Shown: positions 50,411 through 58,285, numbered from the stretch's first letter. The stretch is DNA of 64,000 bases from Panopea generosa (GCA_029582155.1 CM055899.1:82181556-82245555); one strand, 5' to 3'. Numbers and translations: made by a program. The notes: a model not told the origin generated them from the sequence alone.

Positions 50411-53400
50411 ATGTTAATACATTTGTTATTAATACAGGTTTATTTGTTTTGAATACATATAAATGGGAAATGGCAGATATGGCTGTTTATGACAAGTGGC
50501 TGCTTAATAGAGGTGCCTGCTTATGCAGGTTTGACTGTATTGAGTGTCTACATGTTTTGATGCTAGGTCATTCAATATTGAGAGCACCGTAAACATAATA
50601 GTACTATTGAAAGGGCTAAAGAAAAACCAAGATAGTCCCACACTGTAGGTTGCCAAAGGTTATAATTGTTATTAAAAAAATTGGCCCATGTTATTTCAGT
50701 TTGGCAAAAGTAATTGGCACCAACAAAATATGTCAGTATTTCAGGTATATGGCAATGCTTCATAATGTAGCTCTTCATTGTCCTTGACTTTCGATCGTAT
50801 AGTGTGTTTTCATGGCTACTACATGTACCTGTCCAATAGCTGGTGGACACGAACTCGCTGAACCGCAAACTATTTTACAAATTCAGCTGGCTAAAGATAA
50901 TAAATATCTATGGTGGACATAAGGTTAAGACAAACATGATCCATTCAGACGGTTTCATGGTTTTGACTGGGACAGAAGCTCTGCCAAGCTTCCAATAAGA
51001 CATTGATACCAAGGCTTGAAATCTTAATTGTATACTAATGATTAATTCATTCTTTTGCATACCACAAATATTTTTATAAACAAATCTTCTATTACAGTTT
51101 TGTACACAGGCATATTTATTTGCATATGCGAGCGAATATGGTCAATGACATGCGTTTGCATTTACATACATGAGTTAATTTACTCCATATATACTTGTAC
51201 CTAGTGGGAACCAATTTCCAAATGCAAATTAACCAGTGCATGTAAGTCAAACACAAGTTGAAGGCATTTTTCATCATGTGAACATATTGTTAATCATGTA
51301 CACTATTAACTGATTCATATTTTTTTTTGCATACCACAAATATTTGTCTAAGCAAATTATTTAATAGAATTTTGTGGTGCATGAATTTTATCTTGACTAC
51401 AGTGTGATAGCAATATTGGTAAAAATAACAGATATCCTTATTGGGTATGTGAGTTTCTGTCATTGGTAAGCAGAAAGAATAATTGATAATTATTCATTTT
51501 GCAGCCAGACAGGGTTTCCGGATTGATAGTAGAAGATGTTGTGCCCACTACTAGTCCCGGGTTTGAAGGAGTGCCACAGTACTTGGAAGCAATGCTAAGA
51601 ATTTCTCTCACATTTATGGAATCGGACTCAAATATTCCTCTTTCTAAAGCTAGACAAATGGCTTTGCAATCTCTATCTGAAGCTGTACATGTAAGTTGAA
51701 GTTTGTCAGTTATTGTTAGTGTTGATGATATATGTCCATATACAGTATTAATACTGAAGAATGTTAACTTACTTACTGGTATTATCAATTTTAAGATTTG
51801 AATTTATTGTTAGTATAAAAAAGTAATACATGTACATCAGTAAAGCAATTAAAATAGATTTTACATGACCATACATATATATATATATTTATAGTAAATC
51901 TTGCTTTTTACTTGTTAGCTCTTGTAGACATGATAGCACCTTCATTTATCATTGAATCTCAACCCAAACTTGCAAAGCCGTTATATAACCACAAGATCTG
52001 GGACGAGTTCCTGAACCAGCATGATTTATAAGCACATTTTAAAAGTAACTTTGAAAAACATTTTCTCTGAAAGTTTAATGCCTAGACCTTAGATATTTTG
52101 CACATAGCATCTGTTGCCAGCAGAGCAATTCAGGTCTGCTTGGGCCTCTTGGTTTTAGGTTTTGCACTACTGTGACAGTAATGCAATACATTTGTAAAAA
52201 TGTATGAATGCTACTTGTATAAACTTAAATTTTCACAGATGTCTGTGTACAGTTTATATTAGTCCTTGGTATGCAGTGGGTGGGGATTGAGCAAATACTG
52301 TGAATAGCCTGAGGGATTACTGTTTTGGAGGGAACGAGGCTCTGCTGAGTTCCTGTAAAAACAGTTATCCCAAAGGGTGGAATTTTCTGTCCTAAACAAA
52401 ATAGCCATGAATGATTCTTTTTCTTGCATACCAAACACATTGAATAATTATTTTAGCCGTAATTTATCATTACAAGTTTTACAACGACCGTTTTTAAGAT
52501 GTTTACTTATATGACTTATATCACATATGTTACATGTACATCATCTAGATGGTTCCAACGTCATGGCGTGACAATTTTATCTCTAAAGTGAGATAGAAAT
52601 ATCTAACCCCGGTAGAAATGCAGATATTCTTATCTAGTAGGCGAGAAGACATGTTTCTCTGCTAAGTCACTGTTGATTTTAATGTAATTTAGAAATATCT
52701 CTTATTTTGCAGGACGAACCCACCAAACATTTTCTTGCTGCAAATCTAGTTCAGAAAGAAAACAGGTTTGAATGGAGGGTGAATCTAGATTCCATCATAA
52801 ATAATTTTACAGACATCGCCACATTTCCAAAGTTTGAGGATAAACAGTATTATGGAAATGTTCTGTTTGTCGGTGGTACCCGATCTGAATATATACAGTA
52901 AGTTGATGGTACTCAGTCTGAATATATACAGTAAGTTGAAGGTGATGTTTGTTGGTGGTACCCAGTCTGAATATATACAGTAAATTGATGTTGATGTTTA
53001 TCAGTGGTTCCCAGTATGAATATATACAGTGAGTTGATTGTGTAGTTTGTGGGTGGTACCTGGTCTGAATATATGCAGTTAGTTGATGGTACCTGGTCTG
53101 AATATATACATTAAGTTGATGGTGATGTTGGTGGTACCCAGTCTGAATATATACAGTAAGTTGCGATGTTATGCGTTGCTTTGCTTGATTTTAACTCTAC
53201 AGTGAGTTTATGCTATGGTGTGATCAATGGCAGATATATTCTTTATAAAAACAGATGTAGCCCCACCCAAAACTCCACCTAACTCCTTTATTTTAATAAA
53301 ATCATTATGCCCATTCAGATTGTGTTTTGCGACCCCCCGGGGCCACCCCTCCCCCCTAAGTCTGCCCCATCCCCCCTCCAAACTGAAATCCAGGAGGCGC

Positions 53401-54619
53401 CCCTGGTGATGTATATTGTTTGCCATCTTTCGATAGCAGCAGTTTCTCTGAACCAATGATATGGTTGCTTCTCATGTATATAAGACTATACAGATGATTC
53501 CATTTCAAAATTCAAGATGATTGCCATTACTAAAATAGGCTGAAAAAACCTTATAAAATCTGTAAAAAAAATTTGAAAATCCTTATTAAAAAGATCATCA
53601 AATACAGTTCTGTCAAATTTACTAATGGTGTCCTTTGGAATCATTTAGTTGTCACATTATACATGTAATAGATAAATCTTCGCTGATCTTGCTTTTTCAT
53701 AGATCTGTTTTGAAGAATTAGTTTGTTAAGGAAATTCAGCTTAATTTACATGATGTGGTTAGACCTTAATAACAGTATGTCAGGAAAAATCCATATGAAG
53801 CCTTATAGAACTATAAATATTTTATAATTGTCTACAAACCACCTCATTATCATTTATAAATGAAATATGAATGACTTGAAATGTTCAAATCTGCCAAAAT
53901 GTGACAAATACCGATATTCTAGTAAGAGTTGTGAAATTGAAATGAAATCTTCATTCTTAAATTAAATTATTTTAAACTTTATTTATTTTACATGGAATGG
54001 AAACAAATGCTTATACCTTAGCCAGATCCTGCTAAAACCTTTTATTGAGGATCTGACCAACAACACCTGGATCTAGGGTCTGACGCTCTAACACGTGATC
54101 ATGCGCTCCACACTAAAAATAAATTTCAAGTACATGTACATACTACTTGACGACCTTCACCTCATATTTAGATGCTTACTTATTTGAAATAAGCTAATTA
54201 GTTTGCTTAAGTGAAATGATAAAAACAATAACTTTATGGCAATCACCGACACAAAACAGACATTGGTTAAATGCATTATTTTTACCTTTTATCACTAAAA
54301 ATATAAATGCATACTTTTCGGTCATTAATGAAATTCACACAATATTATAAACCAGAAAACCCACTTAAAATGGCATGGCAACGCACCATTGTTAATTTCA
54401 ATGAAATGCGACTGTTTCTATAAACATATAAAGTAGTAAATTTCATTATAATAATTGATGATATCTGTTTTCAGGGAAAAGCATTATCCACTAATAAGGT
54501 CGCTGTTTCCTCGGGCAGAAGTTCAGTACGTGGAAGGTGCAGGTCACTGGGTACATTCAGAACAGCCACAAGCGTTTATAAAAATTGTGAATGACTTCCT
54601 GATTGATAACGGACTGTGA
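21654..54619 (+). CDS. ABHD11: ABHD11-like mitochondrial alpha/beta hydrolase, six coding exons, apparently intact
   Basis: Exons 21654-21751, 23792-23942, 34767-34940, 51505-51690, 52713-52897 and 54475-54619 give 939 nt and 312 residues, with compatible phases and GT-AG sites throughout. Residues 1-33 are Ser/Arg-rich without acids before Glu32 and look like a mitochondrial presequence (IKNRLLSSE). The HGLMGS oxyanion loop is at 61-66, VDARNHGES at 87-95, the nucleophile elbow GHSMGGK at 126-132 (Ser128), an Asp in WRVNLD at 229 and the His in GAGHWVH at 289. Spacing matches human ABHD11 (Ser141, Asp237, His296 as I recall, about 315 aa). In mammals the protein is a mitochondrial serine hydrolase linked to 2-oxoglutarate dehydrogenase lipoylation. 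The gene is inflated to 33 kb by repeats in introns 2 and 3. An AG preceded by pyrimidines just before the ATG suggests an upstream untranslated exon. Confidence 0.93.
22166..22330 (+). repeat. tRNA-derived SINE in ABHD11 intron 1
   Basis: A-box-like ATGGTCCAGTGGTAGGGC, B-box-like GCAGGTTTAATCCTCC, then the shared body GTGGTGTCCTTGAGGTAGAC and GGTACTGATTCTACCAAGGA. Same family as 21411-21580. Confidence 0.75.
22527..22640 (+). repeat. tRNA-derived SINE head, GGTCTAGTGGTAGAG type, in intron 1
   Basis: GCAGCGGTGGTCTAGTGGTA, GAGCATCCGCCTC, B-box-like TGGTTTCAATCC and GGGTCATACTAAAG. An inverted relative lies at 34423-34510 with the same GGGTCATAC tail. Confidence 0.75.
22811..23204. other. Intron 1 sequence without recognised features
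   Basis: AT-rich intronic DNA; nothing identified. Confidence 0.4.
23205..23485 (+). repeat. Modular repeat fragment (GAGTTACGCCCCTTTAAT type)
   Basis: Contains CTGTCCGTCCGTCACTC and two modules of about 165 bp with the paired phrases AATAAAATCTTTTGAATTTT / ATCAAATCTTTTGAAAATTT and the marker GTAGAGTTACGCCCCTTTAA, related to the phrase in the 25, 27 and 35 kb repeats. Confidence 0.65.
23490..23785. repeat. 24-bp minisatellite next to the exon 2 acceptor
   Basis: Units of about 24 bp containing TTCTTGTAACATGTT. A 120-bp higher-order block (about five units) is present roughly twice. It ends six bases before the splice acceptor at 23791. Confidence 0.88.
23792..23942 (+). CDS. ABHD11: ABHD11 exon 2 (HGLMGS motif)
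   Basis: Acceptor TTACAG at 23791 with a second CAG directly after it (NAGNAG); using the second would start the exon at 23795 and drop one serine. Donor AAG/GTGAGT at 23943. Encodes AVNLSYYTYE then PLIILHGLMGSKHNW. A 24-bp minisatellite reaches almost to the acceptor. Confidence 0.93.
24172..24198. repeat. Poly-C tract in intron 2
   Basis: About twenty consecutive C residues, a possible length-variable and assembly-sensitive site. Confidence 0.9.
24432..25245 (+). repeat. Modular repeat, AGCTCTACTGGCC family, in tandem duplication
   Basis: Two copies about 420 bp apart (start 24432 and 24855), each including flanking ATCACAGTATAACATA. Hairpin CTGGCC-AAA-GGCCAG is perfect in the second copy (24884-24898). 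Shared phrases: CTCTGAAACCACTAGGCCAA, ATGGATGTTTCTATTGCATA and TTCAAATGGTGTCCCTAGGG. A relative lies at 53440-53670. Confidence 0.8.
25261..26340 (+). repeat. Modular repeat, TATGCTCCCCC hairpin family
   Basis: Starts with the hairpin TATGCTCCCCC-AAA-GGGGGGAAGCATA (25261-25287), then CGTCCGTGCATCCGTCCGTC. About six modules of ~165 bp follow. Each has AAATTCTTGTCCGGGCTAT, GGAATTTTATGAAACTTGCT, AGGATGCATCACTACCAAG and GGAGTTATGGCCCTTTGAT; later modules are truncated. Confidence 0.85.
26410..27068 (+). repeat. Modular repeat with ~310-bp modules, left part (interrupted)
   Basis: Modules share ATTTGTTCATATT..ATAAATTATCCC, GGGGCCCTGTAAGGGGACTT and AGGAATACTAT. The last module is broken at about 27068 by the repeat at 27069-28314 and resumes afterwards. 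Confidence 0.75.
27069..28314 (+). repeat. Modular repeat, ATACCCCC hairpin family, nested insertion
   Basis: Begins with the hairpin ATACCCCC (27069) / GGGGGTAT (27093-27100), then CTGTCAGTCTGTCGGTCTGT. Modules of ~150 bp share CTTGTCCGGAGCATCACTTG, GGATGGAATTTCATCAA, TTCATACAATGGTAGAATAT and CAGAGTTATTGCCCTTTGAT. About 540 bases at 27650-28190 do not follow the module pattern and may be another insertion. Ends GGGGGTATTCATCACC then TGATAGCTCTAGTT. Confidence 0.8.
28315..28985 (+). repeat. Modular repeat with ~310-bp modules, right part
   Basis: Continues the 26410-27068 pattern (TTTGTTCATATTTGATATAA, GGCCCTGTAAGAG, CATAGGAATACTATGGG) and ends CTCAGGCTCTATTTGGCCTC followed by TTGTT, the terminal pattern of the 20-kb repeat. 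Confidence 0.75.
28986..29812. other. Intron 2 sequence without recognised features
   Basis: A 125-codon plus-strand frame (29331-29708) has a Phe-rich low-complexity centre and no homology I recognise; I do not call it a gene. Confidence 0.4.
29813..30400. repeat. 30-bp minisatellite, about 20 copies
   Basis: Unit ATATAAATATCATTACAAGG followed by TGCTATCTGG. Because 30 is a multiple of three, both strands show spurious repetitive frames. Confidence 0.92.
30531..30690 (+). repeat. tRNA-derived SINE in intron 2
   Basis: A-box-like GGTCGTGCAGTGGATAGTAT, B-box-like GGGGTTTGATCCCGGGC, then TTGTGTCCTCTCTAAAC and CAGTACTGGTTAAACCAAGG, matching the tail of the other SINEs here. Confidence 0.7.
30691..31735. 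other. Intron 2 sequence without recognised features
   Basis: About 1 kb of AT-rich DNA with no repeat or coding signal that I can defend. Confidence 0.4.
31736..32112 (+). repeat. Modular repeat, TAGCTCGACTATACG family
   Basis: Starts TTTTTAGCTCGACTA with the short inverted pair TAGCTC (31741) / GAGCTA (31767). Two modules of ~180 bp repeat GACTTCCCAGTCATCAAAC and ACTAAGTTAGATAACTCTTG. Confidence 0.75.
32113..32730. repeat. ~290-bp tandem duplication with poly-A and poly-C tracts
   Basis: GGTGATCAGCTTACAGA and ACTGAAAAATAAAAT recur at about 32170 and 32445. Poly-A runs lie near 32222 and 32343; a poly-C run of almost 30 lies near 32646. Related C-rich sequence recurs at 34135-34400. Confidence 0.75.
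32731..34125 (+). repeat. Modular repeat, AGCTCACCTG family, copy 2, split by an insertion
   Basis: Starts TTTTTTAGCTCACCTGG with hairpin AGCTCACCT (32737) / AGGTGAGCT (32757-32765), then GTCCGTCGTCTGTCG and the modules known from 20036-20847. It breaks near 33270 and resumes at about 33847 (GCAGCTATAGTAAAAACTTC), ending AGGCCATCTTGGCCCTCTTA. The intervening ~575 bases are foreign to the family and unidentified. Confidence 0.8.
34126..34422. repeat. Diverged copy of the C-rich duplication at 32.1-32.7 kb
   Basis: CCCCATTTCAACTTTGTTAC and CCAAGACCCCCACCCCTCC echo 32600-32640 and 32510-32560. Confidence 0.6.
34423..34510 (-). repeat. tRNA-derived SINE head, inverted, in intron 2
   Basis: On the minus strand: GCAGCGTGGTCTAGTGGTAG, GTGTCCGCCTCGCATGAGG, B-box-like GTGGATTTGATCCCC and GGGGTCATACGGGG. 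Same family as 22527-22640, opposite orientation. It ends about 250 bases before exon 3. Confidence 0.75.
34767..34940 (+). CDS. ABHD11: ABHD11 exon 3 (nucleophile elbow)
   Basis: 58 codons in phase 0, acceptor TTTTGTAG, donor GTAAGA. Carries VIAVDARNHGES and VLLGHSMGGKTSM, the most diagnostic part of the family. Confidence 0.95.
35040..35765 (+). repeat. Modular repeat, GGAGCGAACTGCTTCCACAA family, in intron 3
   Basis: Three to four modules of about 170 bp with TTGTGGAGCGAACTGCTTCC, TTGACTTGAAACTTTGCATA, ATCAAAATCAAGTTCAGATG, GTGCAT and AGAGTTATTGCCCTTG. No head hairpin is visible, so the 5' end is probably missing. Confidence 0.75.
36114..36250 (+). repeat. Modular repeat fragment, AGCTCATCTGAGC head
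   Basis: TTTTTTAGCTCATCTGAGCA followed by AAAATCTTCTTCTGAAGAAC and GGTTCATATTTGGTAAAGAT. Short 5' piece of the AGCTC-headed group. Confidence 0.6.
36270..36415 (-). repeat. tRNA-derived SINE, inverted, in intron 3
   Basis: On the minus strand: GTTGTGTAGTGGTTGGGTGG, B-box-like ACAGGTTTGATCTCCC, then TTGTGTCCTGGACAAGAT and GTAGTACTGGTTCTCTTCAG. Confidence 0.7.
36509..50425. repeat. 29-bp minisatellite, ~13.9 kb, roughly 475 copies, with higher-order structure
   Basis: Consensus unit TTGATACATTCTAGTATCTA then TATCACATG (29 bp). Some units carry an 8-base insert CACTTTAG after TTCTAG (37 bp). Marker variants recur at exact multiples: 2513 bp between 37167/39680, 37929/40442 and 37339/39852 (85 x 29 + 6 x 8); 1682 bp between 45571/47253, 45890/47572 and 46349/48031 (58 x 29); 2088 bp between 44261/46349 (72 x 29). 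The right end is irregular with (TA)n expansions at about 50079-50103 and 50378-50408. The array fills most of ABHD11 intron 3. Confidence 0.97.
50426..51504. other. Intron 3 remainder; one direct duplication
   Basis: TTTTGCATACCACAAATATT occurs at about 51053 and again near 51328 with related flanks, about 270 bp apart. GGTGCCTGCTTATGCAGGTTT near 50510 resembles a dispersed repeat. Nothing else recognised. Confidence 0.5.
51505..51690 (+). CDS. ABHD11: ABHD11 exon 4 (lid region)
   Basis: 62 codons in phase 0, acceptor TTTTGCAG, donor GTAAGT. Encodes PDRVSGLIVEDVVPTTSPGF, matching the strand after the elbow helix, then helical lid sequence ending LQSLSEAVH. Confidence 0.92.
51691..52712. other. 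ABHD11 intron 4, no feature recognised
   Basis: Unique-looking AT-rich sequence between exons 4 and 5. Confidence 0.5.
52713..52897 (+). CDS. ABHD11: ABHD11 exon 5 (catalytic Asp)
   Basis: 61 codons plus two bases, acceptor TTTTGCAG, donor GTAAGT at 52898. Contains FEWRVNLDSI with the putative catalytic Asp229 and NVLFVGGTRSEYI. Its last ~40 bases and the donor are copied about six more times downstream. Confidence 0.92.
52858..53165 (+). repeat. Exon 5-derived tandem repeat including the splice donor, about 7 copies
   Basis: The first copy is the end of exon 5 itself, GGTGGTACCCGATCTGAATA and TATACAGTAAGTTG. Six further copies follow, mostly 49 bp apart, with two shortened. Donor-like sequences follow ATATACA at 52931 (GTAAGT), 52980 (GTAAAT), 53029 (GTGAGT) and 53156 (GTAAGT); other copies have lost the GT. 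Confidence 0.92.
53166..53439. other. Intron 5, C-rich unidentified segment
   Basis: GACCCCCCGGGGCCACCC and GGAGGCGCCCCTGG lie near 53330-53405. It looks like a dispersed repeat fragment but I cannot name it. Confidence 0.4.
53440..53670 (+). repeat. Modular repeat fragment, AGCTCTACTGGCC family, in intron 5
   Basis: GTTTCTCTGAACCAATGATA, AAGACTATACAGATGATTCC, AAATTCAAGATGATTGCC and ACTAATGGTGTCCTTTGG line up in order with 24530-24780. Confidence 0.7.
53671..54474. other. Rest of ABHD11 intron 5, no feature recognised
   Basis: AT-rich intronic sequence before exon 6; nothing identified. Confidence 0.4.
54475..54619 (+). CDS. ABHD11: ABHD11 exon 6 (catalytic His and stop)
   Basis: Acceptor TTTTCAG; its first base completes the split Gln codon. 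Encodes FPRAEVQYVEGAGHWVHSEQ and ends NDFLIDNGL with TGA at 54617-54619. No AATAAA is seen in the next 200 bases, so the 3' UTR may run into the 25-bp array. Confidence 0.93.
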
Positions 54620-55417
54620 TATGTTCTTTTTAATTATTGTATTGTTTTAACATTTAACATTTATTTTAATATCTTATCATTTGTGACATGATTAGATGAA
54701 ATTATCACAGAAAAGCACGAATTGTTGTAGTTGTTTATATTACACTGCAGAGGTGAGTTCATGAAACAATCCTTTGTCGCTAGCCTCGTTACCACCACGG
54801 CCATAGTAATCACCCTGTGTCATAAGTTATGTTCAGGTCTTGTTATCATCATGTGTCCGTAGTCTTGTTGTCACCCTGTGTCTGTAGTTTTGCTATCACA
54901 CTGTGTCCGTTGTTTTGTTATCACACTGTGTCCGTTGTCTTGTTGTCACCCTGTGTCTGTAGTCTTGTTACCACCCTGTCTTTGTAGTATTGTTATCACC
55001 TTGTTTCCGTTGTCTTGTTATCACTCTGTGTCCGTTGTCTTGTTATCACCCTTTGTCTTGTTATCAACCTGTGTCCTTTGTCTTTTTATCACCCTGTGTC
55101 CGTTGTCTTGTTATCACCTTGTGTCCGTTGTTTTGTTATCACCCTGTGTCCATAGTCTTGTTATCACCCTGTGTCCATAGCTTTTCATCAAACTGTGTCC
55201 GTAGTCTTGTCATCACCCTGTGTCTGTAGTTTTGTCATCACACTATGTCCGTAGTCTGGTTATCATCATGTGTCCGTAGTTTTGTTATCTTGTGTTCACC
55301 CTGTGTCCGTAGTTTTTTCATCACCCGGTGCCCATAGTCTTGTCATCACCCTGTGTCTGTAGTTTTGTCATCACACTGTGTCCGTAGTCTTGTTATCTTG
55401 TGTTCACCCTGTGTCCG

Positions 55418-55627
55418 GGCACACACATGGGTATTTAAGGTTTATGGTAAGTAATTTTTATGAACAGTTGAAAAGCAGTTGAAAAATAATTACGTGGCTA
55501 TTTCTAGACACTTAAAAACAGCTTTTATGTGTTTTTTTTCTTTTACGTGGCTAAAATTTTCTAAAATTTAGCCACACAAGTATACGATTGACGCAAAGAA
55601 GCCACTTAAATACCCATTCGTGAGAAC
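55418..55627. mobile_element. 210-bp MITE-like insertion within the 25-bp array
   Basis: Ends are GGCACACACATGGGTATTTA and the complement-related AAATACCCATTCGTGAGAAC, sharing ATGGGTATTTAAG as inverted repeat. The interior contains a hairpin, GTGGCTAAAATTTTC / AAATTTAGCCAC, and no coding capacity. The array resumes on both sides. Confidence 0.75.
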
Positions 55628-56615
55628 GTCTGTAGTCTTGTCATCACCCGGTGTCCATAGTCGTGTAATCACCCTGTGTCTGTAGTTTTGTCATCATACT
55701 GTGTCCGTAGTCTTGTTATCACCCTGTGTCCGTAGTCTTGTAATCACCCTGTGTCTGTAGTTTTGTCATCCCACTGTGTCCGTAGTCTTGTTATCACCCT
55801 GTGTTTATTGTCTTGTTATCACCGTGTGTCCATATATCATAGTGTGTGTGTAGTCTTGTTATCACCCTGTGTCCGTTGTCTTGTTATCATCCGGTGTCAG
55901 TAGTCTTGTTATCTGCCTGTGTCTGTAGTCTTGTTATCACCCTGTGTCCGTTGTCTTGTAATCACCATGTGTATGTAGTCTTGTTATCATCCTGTGTCCG
56001 TAGTCTTGTTATCACCCTGTGTCCGTTGTCTTGTTATCATCCGGTGTCAGTAGTCTTGTTATCTGCCTGTGTCTGTAGTCTTGTTATCTCCCTGTGTCCG
56101 TTGTCTTGTAATCACCATGTGTCTGTAGTCTTGTTATCATCCTGTGTCCGTTGTCTTGTTATCGCCCTGTGTCCGTAGTCTTGTTATCATCCGGTTTCAG
56201 TAGTCTTGTTATCACCCTGTGTCTGTAGTCTTGTTATCACCCTGTGTCCGTTGTTTTGTAATACCCATGTGTCTGTAGTCTTGTTATCAATTTGTGTCAG
56301 TTGTCTTGTTATCATCCTGTGTCAGTTGTCTCGTTATCATCCTGTGTCCGTAGTCTGTTATCACCCTGTGTTTGTGGTCTTGTTATCACCCTGTGTATAT
56401 AGTCTTGTTTTCACCCTGTGTCCGTAGTTCCCGTAGTATTGTTATCATCCTGTGCCCGTAGTATTGTTATCATTCTGTGTATATAGTCTTGTTCTCTCCC
56501 TTTGTCCGTAGTCTTATTATCATTCTCTGCCAGTTGTCTTGTTATCACCCTGGTCCGTGGTTTTGTTATCATCCTGTGCCCGTAGTCTTGTAATCGCCCT
56601 GTGTTCGTAGTCTTG

Positions 56616-57200
56616 TTATCATCCTGTGTATATATATATAGCCTTGTTCTCACCCTGTGTCCGTAGTATTGTAATCACCGTGTGTTCGTAGTCTTGTTAT
56701 CATCCTGTGTATATATATATAGTCTTGTTCTCACCCTGTGTCCGTAGTATTGTAATCACCCTGTGTCCGTAGTCTTGTTATCATCCTGTGTATATATATA
56801 TAGTCTTGTTCTCACCTTGTGTCCGTAGTATTGTAATCGCCCTGTGTTCGTAGTCTTGTTATCATCCTGTGTATATATATAGCCTTGTTCTCACCTTGTG
56901 TCCGTAGTATTGTAATCGCCCTGTGTTCGTAGTCTTGTTATCATCCTGTGTATATATATATAGTCTTGTTCTCACCTTGTGTCCGTAGTATTGTAATCAC
57001 CGTGTGTTCGTAGTCTTGTTATCATCCTGTGTATATATATATAGTCTTGTTCTCACCTTGTGTCCGTAGTATTGTAATCGCCCTGTGTTCGTAGTCTTGT
57101 TATCATCCTGTGTATATATATATATATAGCCTTGTTCTCACCCTGTGTCCGTAGTCTTGTAATCGCCCTGTGTTTGTAGTCTTGTTATCATCCTGTGTAT
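56616..57200. repeat. Higher-order 81-bp block with (TA)n inside the 25-bp array
   Basis: The sequence ATCCTGTGTATATATATATA then CTTGTTCTCACC recurs at 56621, 56702, 56782, 56863 and 56943 and on to about 57110, spacing 80-81 bp, i.e. three 25-bp units plus a short TA expansion. Confidence 0.85.
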
Positions 57201-58285
57201 ATATATGTAGTCTTGTTCTCACCCTGTGTCCGTAGTCTTGTTATCATCCTGTGCCAGTTGTTTTGTTATCACCCTGGTCCGTAGTATTGTTATTATCCTG
57301 TGTATATAGTCTTGTTCTCACCTTGTGTCCGTAGTATTGTATCACCCTGTGTCCGTAGTCGTTATCATTCTTTGTATATATTCTTCTTCTCACCTTGTGT
57401 CCGTAGTATTGTATCACCCTGTGTCCGTAGTCTTGTTATCATCCTGTGTATATAGATATAGCCTTGTTCCCACCCTGTGTCCGTAGTCTTGTTATCATCC
57501 TGTGCCTGTGTCAGTTGTCTTGTTATCACCCTGGTCCGTAGTATTGTTATCACCCTGGGTCCGTCGTTTTGTTATTATCCTGTGTGAATATATATATAGT
57601 CTTGTTCTCACCTTGTGTCCGTAATATTGTATCACCCTGTGTCCGTAGTCTTGTTATCACCCTGTGTCCGTAGTCTTGTTATCACCCTGCGTATATAGTC
57701 TTGTTATCACCCTTTGTCCGTAGTTTCCGTAGTATTGTATCACCCTGTGCCCGTAGTCTTGTTATCACCCTGTGTATATAGTCTTGTTCTCACCCTGTGT
57801 CCGTAATCTTGTTATCATTCTGTGCCAGTTGTCTTGTTATCACCCAGTGTCCGTAGTCTTGTTATCATCCTGTGCCAGTTGTTTTGTTATCACCCTGGTC
57901 CGTAGTATCGTTATCACTCTGTTTCCGTAGTCTTCTTATCATCCTGTGTGTTTATATAGTCTTGTTCTCACCCTGTGTCCGTAGTTTTGTTATCATCCTG
58001 TGTCAGTTGTCTTGTTATCACCCTGTTTCAGTAGTTTTGTTATCACTCTGTAGCCGTTGTCTTGTTATCACCCTGTGTCCGTAGTTTTGTTATCATCATG
58101 TATCCGTTGTCTTGTTTTCACTCTGTGTCCGTTGTCTTGTTATCTACCTGTGTCCGTTGTCTTGTTATCACCCTGTGTCCGTATATCATCATGTGTCCGT
58201 AGTCCCTGTTATCACCCTGTGTCCTTAGTCTTGTTATCACTCTGTGTCTGTAGTCTTGCGTTATCATCCTGTGTCATCACTGCCG

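Larger units (their letters stand above)
54811..58285. repeat. 25-bp minisatellite downstream of ABHD11, ~3.5 kb
   Basis: Unit TGTGTCCGTAGTCTTGTTAT then CACCC (25 bp), roughly 130 copies, with CCGTTG and CTGTAG variants. It is interrupted by a 210-bp insertion (55418-55627). It starts about 190 bases past the ABHD11 stop, so it may fall within the transcript's 3' end. Confidence 0.95.

Noticed and set aside
36509-50425. CRISPR-like array
   Set aside because: The ~29-bp units are contiguous without unique spacers, and the context is an animal intron; it is a satellite.
51499-51699. Stand-alone gene from the ATG near 51499
   Set aside because: The frame is ABHD11 exon 4 read with some upstream intron sequence.
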